A stretch of 64,000 nucleotides of DNA from Anaerolineales bacterium. GTDB lineage: Bacteria; Chloroflexota; Anaerolineae; Anaerolineales; UBA11579. The notes beneath the pieces are model-generated. The model was not told the origin of the DNA and did no database searches. It saw only the letters and a program-made list of their open reading frames with translations. Positions 24,516 to 34,303 of the stretch are shown in pieces (within the stretch, counting starts at the first letter, position 1; each line of letters begins with the position of its first letter). A program made the position numbers and the translations under genes. The stretch spans positions 1 to 64,000 of the forward strand of contig JAHCII010000008.1 of the NCBI GenBank assembly GCA_026129305.1. Direction: 5' to 3'.

Positions 24516-25026
24516 ATGCCCCACCCTCTCGTCTTGCAACTGCGTTTCACCCGCAAAGAATTCGAGCGCGGCCTCAAAGACGTGACCGCCGAGGAGGCCG
24601 TGCGCCAGTTTGAGCCGCTCAACCCGATCAGCTGGATCATCGCCCATCTGGCCTGGCAGGAACAGCTCTATTGGCTGACCCACGCGCAGGGGCTGATGCC
24701 TGCGCCCGGTGTGCGCGCTCAGGGCAGCGGCGCGCCGTTGACGGTGCCGGCGCTCGAGGAAGCTTGGGAAGGCTGGCATACCGTCACAGCTGCCAGCGAC
24801 CCATGGCTGGACGCGCTGACCAGCCAAGACCTGCTTACGCACACACTCAACGACAAAGGCGAACCCTATAAAGAAAGCATCGGTTCCCGCTTGTGGCGCA
24901 CAACGCATCACTATTGGTACCACCTGGGCGAAGCGCAAGCCATCCGCCAATTGCTGGGCCATACCGGCTTACCGACCTTCGTGGGGGGACCAACACGGCA
25001 AGGCGCCCTACACTCCCGAACAGTAA
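24516..25026 (+). pseudogene. DinB-superfamily protein with a C-terminal frameshift at a G run
   Basis: Residues 1-150 read as a DinB/DUF664-like four-helix protein: PISWIIAHLAWQEQLYWLTH near residue 37, metal-ligand His positions in that helix, and RLWRTTHHYWYHLGEAQAIR near residue 124. At the run of six G (24983-24988) the frame slips. With five G it reads FVGDQHGKAPYTPEQ and stops at 25024-25026, the usual family ending (LPxFVGDxxGxAPY). As given, the frame runs on to 25076 in unrelated sequence. It may be a real lesion or a homopolymer error. TATACT at 24504-24509 lies 6 nt before the ATG. Confidence 0.8.
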
Positions 25027-25088
25027 TTTTGGCCTCATTTTGGTTCGCTATAATGGGATCAATCTTGATTGACTAAACCAAAGGAACT

Positions 25089-25664
25089 ATGAAGACAAAA
25101 ACCTTTTTGACACTTGCTTTGGCCGCTTTGCTGCTGGCCGCCTGCGGTTCCGGTCAGGCAGACCAGGATGCCGTGAACACCCAGGTGGCGCTGCTGATGG
25201 AACAGCAAAACGCCGAAAACCAGGTTCCGATTGAAGAGGCGCCTGAGGCAACCCAACCAGCCCAAGACGGTCCCGGCGTGCAGGGCGGCGTGCTGCTGCC
25301 CCCACTGCCCAGTGACGCAGGGTGTGTCCCCAACAGCACTCTGCGCGTGTTGGCGACTGTCACCGAAATCGTCACGGGTGACGCCATCATGGTACGTATA
25401 GAGGGCAGAGAGTGGGAAGTGCGCTACATCGGTATCGACTCAGGCGACCTGCCCACGGACGTGAACGCGCAACTGGTGGCTGGCAAAGAAGTCATGCTGA
25501 TCAGCGACGAACAAGACACCGATGAATGGGGCCGCTTGCCCCGCTACGTAGTGGCCGACGGCGTCTTTGTCAATCTGGAATTGGTGCGCCGGGGTGCTGC
25601 CTTCGTCTCAGCGGAAGAGCCGAATACAGCCTGTGACAACGCCTTTGCACAGGCCGCGCCATAG
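25089..25664 (+). CDS. Lipoprotein with a divergent SNase-like (thermonuclease) domain
   Basis: The 191-residue protein has a lipobox LLAACG (Cys19) and an acidic linker to about residue 75. It then has an SNase-like domain: ATVTEIVTGDAIMVRIEGREWEVRYIGIDSGDLP, DEWGRLPRYVVADGVFVNLE and LVRRGAAFV. The first-strand Arg of the active site may be present in VRYIGID and the second in WGRL, but the catalytic Glu motif (TPE) is replaced by SGD, so nuclease activity is doubtful. Two conserved Cys flank the domain (CVPN, TACDN) and may form a disulfide. AAAGGAACT precedes the ATG. Confidence 0.8.
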   Translation: MKTKTFLTLALAALLLAACGSGQADQDAVNTQVALLMEQQNAENQVPIEEAPEATQPAQDGPGVQGGVLLPPLPSDAGCVPNSTLRVLATVTEIVTGDAIMVRIEGREWEVRYIGIDSGDLPTDVNAQLVAGKEVMLISDEQDTDEWGRLPRYVVADGVFVNLELVRRGAAFVSAEEPNTACDNAFAQAAP

Positions 25665-25680
25665 ATTTCTGACAACAACA

Positions 25681-25714
25681 AAAAAGAGCCTCGTATGCAC
25701 GAGGCTCTTTTTGT
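25681..25714. terminator. Bidirectional terminator
   Basis: AAAAGAGCCTCGT (25681-25693) pairs perfectly with ACGAGGCTCTTTT (25698-25710), 4-nt loop, with T/A tracts on both sides, between the convergent SNase-like and META genes. Confidence 0.92.
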
Positions 25715-25725
25715 ATCCGATTGCC

Positions 25726-26142
25726 TTATTGGCGGATGAAGACCAGAGTGTATTCGTTGGACGTGATCGTCAGCGTATCGCCGGAGATCTCGTAGCCGCT
25801 GGCGGCTTGCAAAGCCGCAAAAAAGCTTTGCTCCACCGCCATAATGTCCTCTTGGCAGGCCATCAGCGTGGATACCAGCGGCGAGAAGAGCAGGCTGCCG
25901 TCACGCGTGTCTGACTCATAGCTGCCGCCATAGCCGTTGCAGCCAGAAGAGCCGTTCACCTGGGTCTCATCAGCAAAGCTGAGCGTCACCGGCTGGCCTC
26001 CGAGCGCTTCACCGACCTGAGTGTTGCCATCCAGGCTTTGCAGCACCCAAGAGGTGCCTGCCAGTTCCTGCCCGGCCACTGGGGCGCAGGCAGCCAGAAG
26101 CAGCAAAAATCCAGACAGCAACACAAGCATGCGTACTTTCAT
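25726..26142 (-). CDS. META-domain lipoprotein
   Basis: The 138-residue protein has a signal peptide ending in LLAAC (Cys19) and a META/HslJ domain: LAGTSWVLQSLDGN, VTLSFADETQVNGSSGCNGYGGSYE near residues 52-76, FSPLVSTLMACQEDIMAVEQ near residue 86 and a final TLTITSNEYTLVFIR strand. HslJ-type domains are small, disulfide-stabilised envelope proteins of unclear function, with the two Cys (GCNGYGG and MACQ) conserved. GAAAGGATGG is a reasonable ribosome binding site. It diverges from the membrane protein gene at 26238. Confidence 0.9.
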   Translation of the reverse strand: MKVRMLVLLSGFLLLLAACAPVAGQELAGTSWVLQSLDGNTQVGEALGGQPVTLSFADETQVNGSSGCNGYGGSYESDTRDGSLLFSPLVSTLMACQEDIMAVEQSFFAALQAASGYEISGDTLTITSNEYTLVFIRQ

Positions 26143-26237
26143 GATTAAAATTCCATCCTTTCATAAGTATCTTACTAACTAAACGCCAGCTTGCGCAATT
26201 TTGTTCCTGACAAAACTGGCAAGTTACAATGCTGCCA

Positions 26238-27761
26238 ATGAATTCCCGACAATATCGCGTTTTGCTGGTTTGCCTCAGCCTGCTCGGCATGGCCGTGGTC
26301 TGGCTGGCCACAGCGACATTTGGCCCCGGGCTTTCCACCGACGGAGCTCGCTATCTATCGACGGCGGAAAGCCTTTTGGCTGGGCGGGGCTTGTTGGATT
26401 ATTTCGGCCGGCCGCTGACCAATTGGCCGCCGCTGTATCCCCTGCTGCTGGCTGCTGCCAGCGGGCTGATGAAGACAGACGTGCTAGTCAGCGGTCAAGT
26501 CCTCAATATCCTGTGTTTTGGCGCCATCATCCTGCTCAGCGGCCGACTCTTTGAGCGCAGCCTGCCCAGCAAGGGCTGGGCGGCTGCCGCCAGCCTGCTG
26601 GTGGCCAGCTCGTTACCTTTCATTGAAGTCAGCGCCAACATCGCTTCCGATCCCCTGTTTGCGGCGTGCTTGTTAGGCTTCTTATTGGTGGCACAGAGCT
26701 ACATGGAAAAACGCCAACCAGCGCAGTTCGCTGCCATGGCAGCTCTGGCCATCGCCAGCACTTTCCTGCGTTACGCCGGAGTCTTGCTGATTGCCGGGGG
26801 GGCCTTGCTGGTGCTGCTGGCGTGGCGGTCGAACTGGCCTGCTGCCTGGACACGGGCGGCAGGCTTTGGCCTGGCCGCCAGCGCACCAATCGCCGCTTGG
26901 GCGCTGCTCTTCAACCTGCCCAACAGCAGCACACTGCTGGGCACACACCGCCCCGCCGAAGCCTGGACGAATTTCCTGGTGCTCTTCGAAAAAATGGGCG
27001 GCTGGTTTGTGCCGCTTAGCTGGGTAAACGGCCCGGCCGTGGCCCTGGCGCTGGTCGTCGCGCTTGCCGGCCTGCTGGCAGCGGGCCGCAAGCGCATCCC
27101 CGCTCTGCTGGCAGACTTGCAGAGCTCTGCCGTGCTGCCCTCGCTGGTGATGTTCCTGGTCTACGCCGGGGTGCTGATTTTCACCATCAGCACCAGCGAA
27201 CACCGCGTGCCCGGCAGCCAGCGGCTGCATGTGCTGCTGCTGCCCATGTTCCTGGTGCTGGCTGTGACAGTCTTGCAGCGCATGCTTCCGCAGACGGACC
27301 GCAGACTGCTGTTGGCTGCACTGGTGTTCGTGATGCTGCTACCGGTGTATCGAGTGCAAGCTTATGTGCGCGCCTCACTGCATGAGGGTGACGTCAGCTT
27401 TTACAACTTATACAACACCCGCACCATCCGCCAGTCGGACATTATGGCCTATTTGCAATCCGAGCCCTTTGAGGATGATGTGGTGGTGTACAGCAATAAC
27501 GAAGCCGCGGCCTGGTTCTACCTGCGTCAATGGATCCGGCGCCTGCCGCGCTATGAAGTGGACCTGGACGAAGACGCGGCCTCAGCCATCCAAAGCTTTG
27601 CGGGGTGGCCCGACCAGGACGAGCAGGCCGTGCTGATCTGGTTTGAACGCGACCTGGATTACAAAGACCAGGTGCCTACGCCAGATGAAATGGCACAGCA
27701 CTTGGTCTTGCGCGTATTGTTCACCGGGCGTTATGGGGATGTGTATTCGCTAAGCGATTAG
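26238..27761 (+). CDS. Polytopic membrane protein, glycosyltransferase family 39-like
   Basis: The 507-residue protein has about ten membrane segments with a large C-terminal soluble part (about residues 375-505). FGPGLSTDGARYLSTAESLLAGRGLLDYF near residue 25 contains the D-x-x-x-Y arrangement after the first helix seen in GT39/PMT-like lipid-sugar-using transferases, which favours that fold. No substrate can be named. I chose ATG 26238 (MNSRQY) over 26229: TACAAT at 26225-26230 would end 7 nt before it, and 26229 lies inside that box. Confidence 0.75.
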   Translation: MNSRQYRVLLVCLSLLGMAVVWLATATFGPGLSTDGARYLSTAESLLAGRGLLDYFGRPLTNWPPLYPLLLAAASGLMKTDVLVSGQVLNILCFGAIILLSGRLFERSLPSKGWAAAASLLVASSLPFIEVSANIASDPLFAACLLGFLLVAQSYMEKRQPAQFAAMAALAIASTFLRYAGVLLIAGGALLVLLAWRSNWPAAWTRAAGFGLAASAPIAAWALLFNLPNSSTLLGTHRPAEAWTNFLVLFEKMGGWFVPLSWVNGPAVALALVVALAGLLAAGRKRIPALLADLQSSAVLPSLVMFLVYAGVLIFTISTSEHRVPGSQRLHVLLLPMFLVLAVTVLQRMLPQTDRRLLLAALVFVMLLPVYRVQAYVRASLHEGDVSFYNLYNTRTIRQSDIMAYLQSEPFEDDVVVYSNNEAAAWFYLRQWIRRLPRYEVDLDEDAASAIQSFAGWPDQDEQAVLIWFERDLDYKDQVPTPDEMAQHLVLRVLFTGRYGDVYSLSD

Positions 27762-29623
27762 TGCTCGGGCTCTTCCGCGGCCGGCCCATCCTGCGGCACG
27801 AATTCCGTCCAAGGTCCATGAATGCCATCTTCAGTGACGCCGAAGTAATAACGCAGATCACCATCCACGCGCTGCACCAAGTCAAAACGCCGCTGCTTGT
27901 ACTGGGTATGCGCTTTTAATAAGCCGAAGTTGCCGCGCCAATCGGCAGCGGGGTTCGGCTGCAGTTCAGCATAAGCCTTGATGGCGTAGTGCCACAGTTT
28001 GCGGGCCGATTTTTCCGTGACGTTGTTGACCACCATGCCGTTGCGCAGGTCACGCACCACATAATATGAGGCGCCATCGCGCTGCTCCATGCTGACGACT
28101 TCGACCCCGGTACGGGGTGCGTCTTGCGCCGGGGGTGGCGCCTCCGGACGCGGCCGGGCCGGCTTGGCCACCGCCGGTTTGCTGCGGGCGGCGGGTGGCT
28201 TGGTGGCCGCGCCGTTACGGCTCGTCTTGCGCCCCACACGCTCTTCACGCGCCGGGGGTGCTGGTTCAGGCTCTGCCTGCTTGGCGATCAGACGTACGAT
28301 TTCATCGCGCACGGCCAGGCCGGTTTCCGCCTCCGAGCGAATATAGATCTTGTTGTCGTCAATGGCGTACGGCCGTTCATCCCCGCGCGGCACCAGGATA
28401 CGGATGATGTCCTTGCCGCCGGATTTATGCACATCCACTGTGCAGTGCAGTTCCGGGCTGATGCGCTGGCTGATCTCTTTCTGCAGGCGTCGTACCGCCA
28501 TACCGGCCACGCGCACTCCGGCCACCGGCCGGCGCGGGTCGTTGCTGACGCCAATAAACAGCGAACCACCGTTGGTGTTGGCGAAAGCGCATACATCCGC
28601 AATCACATCATTCAGGCGTGCCCCGCGCAGGCTCTCATGGAATTCCTGCACGATGTTGCTGCCCTCTTCGCGAGCGGCCTGCACGAAGTCGAAGGCAGGC
28701 TCTTTGTCCCTGGTCTGGCGCTTGCCGACCCGGGGCCGGGTGCGGGCAAAGTCATTGCCCTCAAACAGCTCCTTGAGGGCCGCAAAGCTGCGTTCCGGCA
28801 GCAGGGCTTCAGTGACGCGGCCGCCGATGCCCAGGTTGGCACGACGCACGGGATCATTGTCCAGGCGGTGGGCATCTGAGCCCTGAATGCAGTGCATGCG
28901 CCGCGGGTATTCGGGTTTGCTGCCGCTGAAGAAGGCCGCCGTGGAAAAGCGCCCGCGTTTCTCCAGGTCTGTGATCTCGAGGGCGTGCAAATGCGGGTCC
29001 TGGGTATAGGCGATCTTGGTCTGCCCGCCAAATTTAATACCGCGCATGGCGACACCATTACTGGAATTGGCATGAGCGGCAATCGCCAACCCGCCGGCCT
29101 CATGGATGGCATGGTAGGCTGTAAGCACATCCGCAGAGGCGCCCACCGTGACCGAACCATCCTCCAGTTGGTTGGCAGGAACATTCAGATCCAAGAGGAT
29201 ATATTCCAGCTCACGCAGCGATTTATCAGGCGGGAAAATGCCCAAAATGTGAAAACCGAAGGTGGCGGTAAATTCAAAGCCCGGCAGGACCAGCACTTTG
29301 CTGACCAGGCGTTCAAATTCTTGCAGGCGCTGTTCCTCTTCGGGCAGGATGCGTTTGAGCGAGCGCAGCAAACGCAGCTGCTCCATCTCCGCTTCCATGG
29401 CCCGGCAGCCCGCCACGGTGTTGTGGTCGGTCAGGGCGATGATGTCCAGGTCACGTGCCTCGGCCCGACGCAAAATATCCAGATAGCTGGCTTCGGGATT
29501 CTGATAATCGCTGGATGCCGGGGTGTGAATATGCAAGTCCATGGAATACCAGTTCATGGACGGGTGTGAGCTGTCGTTGTTTTTTGCTTGTGTTTTCTTT
29601 TGTAATAGGTTTTTAGGCCACAT
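27758..29623 (-). CDS. PHP-domain phosphoesterase fused to an AlbA_2-type domain
   Basis: This 621-residue protein has a PHP domain at about residues 23-300 with metal ligands in [37 protein letters not shown] and [10 protein letters not shown]. It is followed by an AlbA_2/divergent Schlafen-type segment at about 315-440 ([29 protein letters not shown]-like [20 protein letters not shown]). A Pro/Ala/Lys-rich linker covers about 455-520. The C-terminal module at 520-610 ([20 protein letters not shown]) is one I do not recognise. PHP enzymes hydrolyse phosphoesters, some on nucleic acids. The fusion suggests a nucleic-acid role, which is inference. It follows the response regulator gene by 9 nt. 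Confidence 0.85.
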   Translation of the reverse strand: MWPKNLLQKKTQAKNNDSSHPSMNWYSMDLHIHTPASSDYQNPEASYLDILRRAEARDLDIIALTDHNTVAGCRAMEAEMEQLRLLRSLKRILPEEEQRLQEFERLVSKVLVLPGFEFTATFGFHILGIFPPDKSLRELEYILLDLNVPANQLEDGSVTVGASADVLTAYHAIHEAGGLAIAAHANSSNGVAMRGIKFGGQTKIAYTQDPHLHALEITDLEKRGRFSTAAFFSGSKPEYPRRMHCIQGSDAHRLDNDPVRRANLGIGGRVTEALLPERSFAALKELFEGNDFARTRPRVGKRQTRDKEPAFDFVQAAREEGSNIVQEFHESLRGARLNDVIADVCAFANTNGGSLFIGVSNDPRRPVAGVRVAGMAVRRLQKEISQRISPELHCTVDVHKSGGKDIIRILVPRGDERPYAIDDNKIYIRSEAETGLAVRDEIVRLIAKQAEPEPAPPAREERVGRKTSRNGAATKPPAARSKPAVAKPARPRPEAPPPAQDAPRTGVEVVSMEQRDGASYYVVRDLRNGMVVNNVTEKSARKLWHYAIKAYAELQPNPAADWRGNFGLLKAHTQYKQRRFDLVQRVDGDLRYYFGVTEDGIHGPWTEFVPQDGPAAEEPEH

Positions 29624-29632
29624 AAATATACT

Positions 29633-29998
29633 CTAGCCTCCCTGCACCCCTTGAGACTCTAACAGGTCTAGCAAGGCGCCGGGGGAATATGGTTTCATCA
29701 AAAATGCGTTCGCGCCAGCCTGGTGGGCATTTTGCCGGTAATCCATGCCGGAAGAAAGGATCACGAACAGGTTTTTGAGGTTGTGGTCTGCGCGTATCTT
29801 ACCCAGTAAATCCAATCCATTGCCGTCTTGCAAGTTTACATCCAGCAGCACGGCATCGGGCTTTTCGGCGCGCAGAACTTCGATGAGGGTTTGAGGGTCA
29901 CTCAGGCAGGTCGTCTGGTGGCCTTCCAAGAGCAGAACCTGCTGCAGCAGTTCAAGCAACAGCGGTTCGTCTTCCAGTAGAACGATGTGCTTAGGCAT
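29633..29998 (-). CDS. Single-domain response regulator
   Basis: The 121-residue receiver domain has acidic residues Asp10/Glu11, phospho-acceptor Asp53 in [11 protein letters not shown], Ser82/83 in VILSSG and Lys102 in MKPYSPG. There is no output domain. The ATG overlaps the lon stop region by 8 nt (ATGCCTAA), so it is coupled to lon. No histidine kinase gene is in the window. It probably signals by protein contact. Confidence 0.9.
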   Translation of the reverse strand: MPKHIVLLEDEPLLLELLQQVLLLEGHQTTCLSDPQTLIEVLRAEKPDAVLLDVNLQDGNGLDLLGKIRADHNLKNLFVILSSGMDYRQNAHQAGANAFLMKPYSPGALLDLLESQGVQGG

Positions 29999-32591
29999 GG
30001 GGCGCAGGCGCAGTGCTGGGCTTGCGTTTGGCTCCATTGGCCTGCTCGCGGCCGGGTTTGGCTGATCGGGTTGCCAGGGCGAACTCCAGCACTTCGTCCA
30101 TGGTGCGGACGAAATGGAAGGTGATTTTGTCACGCACCTCTTTGGGCAGCTCTTCCAGGTCGACCTGGTTGCGTTCGGGCAGGATCACGGTCCTGATGCC
30201 GGCACGGTGGGCGGCCAGGACCTTCTCTTTGATGCCGCCGACTGGCATGACTTGGCCGCGCAGCGTAATTTCACCGGTCATGCTGACATGCGGCTTGAGC
30301 GGCCGGCCGGTGAGCAGCGAAACCAGCGCGGTGACCATCGTGACGCCGGCCGAGGGACCGTCCTTGGGCTGGGCACCCGCAGGCACATGCAAGTGCAGGT
30401 CGGTCTTCTGAAAGAAGTCAGCATCAATACCCAACTTCTCAGCCCGGGAGCGCACGAAAGACAAGGCGGCCTTGGCTGACTCCTGCATCACATCACCCAG
30501 CTGGCCGGAAAGCTGAAAACCCTTGCTGCCCGGCATACGCGTGGCTTCAATGAACAGCACATCGCCGCCACTGGGCGTCCAAGACAGGCCAGTCACCACG
30601 CCAGGCATGGCAGTACGCTTGGCAATATCTTCGGTGTGGTAGAACTTGGGAGGGCCCAAGTATTCACGCACCAACTCAGGAGTGATATTGACGGATTTCA
30701 CCACGCCTTCGGCGATCTTGGTGACCACTTTGCGACACACCGCGCCGATCTGGCGCTCCAGATTGCGCACGCCCGCCTCACGGGTATAGGAGCGGATCAG
30801 GCTGCGCAGCGCTTGAGGGCTGAACTTGGCCTCGCCCTTGCGCAGGCCGTTCTCGGCCAGCTGGCGGGGCACCAGGTAGCCTTTGGCGATCGCCAGCTTG
30901 TCGTTCTCGGTGTAGCTCGAGAGACGAATGATCTCCATGCGGTCGCGCAGTGGTCCGGGGATCGATTCCAGCGAATTGGCGGTAGTGATGAACATGACCT
31001 GCGAGAGGTCAAAGGCCACTTCCAGATAATGGTCACGGAATTCGTTGTTTTGTTCGGGGTCCAAGACCTCCAGCAAAGCCGAGGACGGGTCGCCGCGGAA
31101 ATCGTTGCCCAGCTTGTCAACTTCGTCGAGCATGAAGACCGGGTTGCGCGTCTCCACCCGGCGCAGGGCTTGCATGATGCGGCCGGGCAGCGCGCCGATG
31201 TAAGTGCGGCGGTGGCCACGAATTTCGGCTTCGTCACGCACGCCGCCCAGCGAAATGCGCACAAACTCACGCCCCAGCGCGTGGGCGATGGAGTGGCCCA
31301 GTGAGGTCTTGCCAACGCCGGGCGGGCCGACAAAGCACAGAATGACCCCTTCCCGCTCGCGACGCAGCGTGTCCTTGCGCGCGGCTTTGCCCAGCTCGCC
31401 AGCGCGCTCGTGGCGCAGCTTGCGCACAGCCAAGTATTCTAAAATGCGCTCTTTTACGTCGCTGAGGCCGAAGTGGTCTCGGTCGAGCACTTTGCGGGCG
31501 TGGAGGATATCCAGGTTGTCGTCTGATGACTTGGACCAGGGCAGCGCCACCAGCCAATCGAGATAAGTGCGGATCACGCCGTACTCAGCAGCCGCGGTGT
31601 TCAACTTGGAGAGCCGGTCGAGCTCACGGCGGGCTTGTTTGTCAGCCTCTTCAGGCATCTTTGCCGCATCAATCTTCTTACGCAGCTCTTCCACTTCGGC
31701 GGCGGTCTCATCGGTTTCACCCAACTCGCGCTGGATGGCTTTAAGCTGCTCGCGCAGGAAGTAATCGCGCTGCATGCCCTCGATCTCAGAACGCGCTTCG
31801 TTCTGAATGCGCTGGCCAACTTCGAGCACTTCGATTTCACGGGTCAGAAATTCGACCAGCTTCTGCAGTTTGTCACGCAGCGAGTCGTATTCCAAGACCT
31901 GCTGGGCATCCGCCAAGTCCATGCGCTGCAAATTGGCGATCAGATAGACCGTTTGCAGTGGATTTTCAATCTCCAGGATCGAGGAGATCAATTCCTGGGG
32001 GATGCTGCCAATCAGTTCAGCAATGCGCTCGAACTGGCTGCGCACACTGCGGGCCAGTGCTTCGATTTCCAGATTCTGCTCGCTGATCTCCGGATAAGCC
32101 TCGACTTTGGCCTTGAGGTACGGTTCGCTGGCCACGAATTCGCCGATGCGGATGCGCGAGAGTCCCTGAACCAGCAGGCGGATGGTGCCATCTGGGGAAC
32201 GGAAGAGGCGATGAACCGAGGCCAGAGTGCCGACACGATACAGGTCTTCCGGCCCGGGGTTTTCTTTTTCAGGGTCTTTGGAAGCGACCAGGCCCACCAG
32301 GCGGCTGCCAGAGACCGCATCATCCACCAGGCGGATGGAGCGCGGCTGCCCGATCGTCAGCGGCACACCGGTTTGCGGATAGACCACCACCCCACGCAGC
32401 GGCAGGATGGGCAGTTCCGCCGGGACTTCCGTACCCTCTGCTTGGCCATTCCCGCTGGGGTCAGCGTCGTCTTTACCGGGCACGACCTTGGTCACAGTTG
32501 GCCCCAGCAAGACCTCATACAGCTCCGCCTCGCCATTGGTCTCGTTCCATTCCCAATCGGCGTTCAAATCATCCCACCAATCAATAGGCAT
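29991..32591 (-). CDS. lon: ATP-dependent Lon protease
   Basis: The 866-residue Lon has an N-terminal LON substrate-binding domain ([20 protein letters not shown] near residue 58), a long coiled-coil-like region near 250-330, the Walker A motif [15 protein letters not shown], Walker [12 protein letters not shown], and the Ser-Lys dyad Ser747 (KDGPSAG) and Lys790 (GGIKEK). It degrades damaged and regulatory proteins. A 30-residue acidic insertion precedes the LON domain, and a basic tail follows the protease domain. It overlaps hsp20 by one base (TAATG), so the quality-control genes form one unit with hsp20 first. Confidence 0.97.
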   Translation of the reverse strand: MPIDWWDDLNADWEWNETNGEAELYEVLLGPTVTKVVPGKDDADPSGNGQAEGTEVPAELPILPLRGVVVYPQTGVPLTIGQPRSIRLVDDAVSGSRLVGLVASKDPEKENPGPEDLYRVGTLASVHRLFRSPDGTIRLLVQGLSRIRIGEFVASEPYLKAKVEAYPEISEQNLEIEALARSVRSQFERIAELIGSIPQELISSILEIENPLQTVYLIANLQRMDLADAQQVLEYDSLRDKLQKLVEFLTREIEVLEVGQRIQNEARSEIEGMQRDYFLREQLKAIQRELGETDETAAEVEELRKKIDAAKMPEEADKQARRELDRLSKLNTAAAEYGVIRTYLDWLVALPWSKSSDDNLDILHARKVLDRDHFGLSDVKERILEYLAVRKLRHERAGELGKAARKDTLRREREGVILCFVGPPGVGKTSLGHSIAHALGREFVRISLGGVRDEAEIRGHRRTYIGALPGRIMQALRRVETRNPVFMLDEVDKLGNDFRGDPSSALLEVLDPEQNNEFRDHYLEVAFDLSQVMFITTANSLESIPGPLRDRMEIIRLSSYTENDKLAIAKGYLVPRQLAENGLRKGEAKFSPQALRSLIRSYTREAGVRNLERQIGAVCRKVVTKIAEGVVKSVNITPELVREYLGPPKFYHTEDIAKRTAMPGVVTGLSWTPSGGDVLFIEATRMPGSKGFQLSGQLGDVMQESAKAALSFVRSRAEKLGIDADFFQKTDLHLHVPAGAQPKDGPSAGVTMVTALVSLLTGRPLKPHVSMTGEITLRGQVMPVGGIKEKVLAAHRAGIRTVILPERNQVDLEELPKEVRDKITFHFVRTMDEVLEFALATRSAKPGREQANGAKRKPSTAPAPHA

Positions 32592-32995
32592 TAGCGGCTG
32601 CCCACCTTGGGCAAGGTGACCAGCAAAAAGCCGTCAGCGTATTCCGCAGTGATGTGATCACTGTCCACTTCGGCAGGCAGGTCGAGCACGGAAAGGAAAT
32701 CCCCATAGCGTACTTCGAGCTGGTGATAGGCGCCTTGCTGGCTGGGCGGCTGGCGCAACCCGTACAAAGCCAGTTGGCGTCCCTCCACCGCAATATGCAA
32801 TTCGGCGTCCTGCATCCCGGCAATTTCCATGCGCACCACCAAGGTCTTGTCAGTTTCCTGCAGGTCGGTAGGCGGACGCCAGAGGTGCGGCCGCGACTTC
32901 CACTGCCGCGTCACTGTGGTGACGCGGAAATGCACTTCCTGGGGTTCGCTCCAGGAAGTGGAAGACTGCCGAATGGTTAGCTCGCCCCGGCGCAT
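32591..32995 (-). CDS. Small heat-shock protein (Hsp20/alpha-crystallin)
   Basis: The 134-residue protein has an alpha-crystallin domain at about residues 38-130: [41 protein letters not shown] and the end [16 protein letters not shown]. The common C-terminal IxI/V tail is absent (it ends LPKVGSR), which may alter oligomer size. It holds unfolding proteins for refolding or degradation. lon starts within its stop codon. No HrcA or CIRCE-like palindrome is obvious upstream; tpx lies 9 nt past on the upstream side. Confidence 0.9.
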   Translation of the reverse strand: MRRGELTIRQSSTSWSEPQEVHFRVTTVTRQWKSRPHLWRPPTDLQETDKTLVVRMEIAGMQDAELHIAVEGRQLALYGLRQPPSQQGAYHQLEVRYGDFLSVLDLPAEVDSDHITAEYADGFLLVTLPKVGSR

Positions 32996-33004
32996 GCTGA
33001 TCGC

Positions 33005-33520
33005 CTAGAGCACTCCGCGAGCGGCGGCCAGCACGGCCTCAAAGTCCGGTGAATCGCCCAAGGCAGGCATATAGTCGGAATAGACCACTTTGCCCTCTTT
33101 GTCCACGACGAAGACAGCGCGGCGCAGGATGCGGCGCTCTTTAACCAGCACACCGTACTTCTCGCCAAAGTTGGTGTCGTAGGCATCAGAGACGACCTCG
33201 ACCTTATCGACGCCGCTGGCGGCGCACCAACTCTTCAGCGAGAACGGCAGATCGGCACTGATCCCATAGATGACCACATCCTCACCCAAGGCTGCCGCTT
33301 CTTCATTAAAGCGGCGCGTCTCGGCATCGCAAACGCCAGTGGCCAGCGAAGGCAGAGAGGCGATAATGCGCACCTTGCCCTGAGTGCTTTCCAGCGCCTT
33401 GACTTGGTTCCAGTCGTGGTCGTGGACGGTGAATTCCGGGGCATTCTGGCCGACTTCAATGTCGGGACCAATGACAGTTACATCCTTGCCCCCCAGCTGC
33501 AATAAACCAGTTCTTTCCAT
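33005..33520 (-). CDS. tpx: Thiol peroxidase (Tpx, atypical 2-Cys peroxiredoxin)
   Basis: The 171-residue protein has the peroxidatic Cys64 in PSLATGVCDAETRRFNEEA (family P-x3-T-x2-C) and the resolving Cys99 in LKSWCAASG, spaced as in known Tpx. It reduces hydroperoxides with thioredoxin. The N-terminal GLLQLGGKDVTVIGPDIEVG matches the family. AGGAGCACTATAT gives the ribosome binding site. It heads a minus-strand run tpx-hsp20-lon-response regulator-PHP, consistent with a stress-response operon. Confidence 0.93.
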   Translation of the reverse strand: MERTGLLQLGGKDVTVIGPDIEVGQNAPEFTVHDHDWNQVKALESTQGKVRIIASLPSLATGVCDAETRRFNEEAAALGEDVVIYGISADLPFSLKSWCAASGVDKVEVVSDAYDTNFGEKYGVLVKERRILRRAVFVVDKEGKVVYSDYMPALGDSPDFEAVLAAARGVL

Positions 33521-33637
33521 ATATAGTGCTCCTCAATTGAAGAAAGATTATTAGTGCTCAGGTATTGTACCCAGCTTCCCTATTGCGCACGTAAGAAAAG
33601 CATCAGATGTACCAGCGAAGGTGCTAGAATCGCCGCC

Positions 33638-34303
33638 ATGCTGCCCGACTACTGGCTCTTATTGGCCCTGGTATTTGCCGGCGGGTTTGCCGCCCTGATC
33701 CTGCAACAAGCCCGATCACAAAGCGACTCCAGCCAGTCCCGGTTGGGCAGCGGCCTCCTGGCTTTGGCGTTCTTGCTGGGGGTGCAGATCGGGCTGCGCT
33801 TCGAACTCAATGAAACCCTGGTGAAGCTGTTTTATTGGGGCCGAGGCATGCTGCTGGTCGCCTGGCTGGGCCACGGCTACGCGAGACTGGCCCTGCCCGG
33901 GAACAGCCTGCTGAGGAAATTGACTCCAGCCCTGTTGGCTGTTTCCGCCGTGGCCTTGGCGCTGGCCATGAGCACTCAACTGACCCAGGCGCAAACCTGG
34001 TACGCCCCAGCCCAGCCGATCTACAGCCAGCTGGGCGACCTGTTGGCTACCAACCGCCCCACGCGCTGGCTGGCTCTGGCGCTGAACCTGTACGGATTGT
34101 CCGCAGTGGGCGCGGTCGTATGGCTGGCCCGTGGCCAAGGAACGCGCAACTTCTGGGCGGACCTTCTGGCGTTGCTCGCACTCGGCTTGCTGGCCTTTGC
34201 CTGGGCGACGCCCAGCCCCGAACTGCCCCGTCTGTACACACTAGAGCTGGTACCGCCGTTCCTGCTGTTTGCCGCCTGGCGGCTGAGGCAACAAACCCGA
34301 TGA
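33638..34303 (+). CDS. Multi-pass membrane protein of unknown function
   Basis: The 221-residue hydrophobic protein has about seven membrane segments and few charged residues. I do not recognise it. TAGAAT at 33625-33630 ends 7 nt before this ATG, which sets the start and predicts a leaderless mRNA. The next gene starts inside its stop (ATGA). It opens a four-gene run of membrane proteins (33638-38041) with every junction overlapped, so the four are one operon and probably one envelope function. Confidence 0.75.
   Translation: MLPDYWLLLALVFAGGFAALILQQARSQSDSSQSRLGSGLLALAFLLGVQIGLRFELNETLVKLFYWGRGMLLVAWLGHGYARLALPGNSLLRKLTPALLAVSAVALALAMSTQLTQAQTWYAPAQPIYSQLGDLLATNRPTRWLALALNLYGLSAVGAVVWLARGQGTRNFWADLLALLALGLLAFAWATPSPELPRLYTLELVPPFLLFAAWRLRQQTR

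Noticed and set aside
23640-24962. 440-codon open frame on the minus strand
   Set aside because: Antisense to gcvPB and the DinB-like gene.
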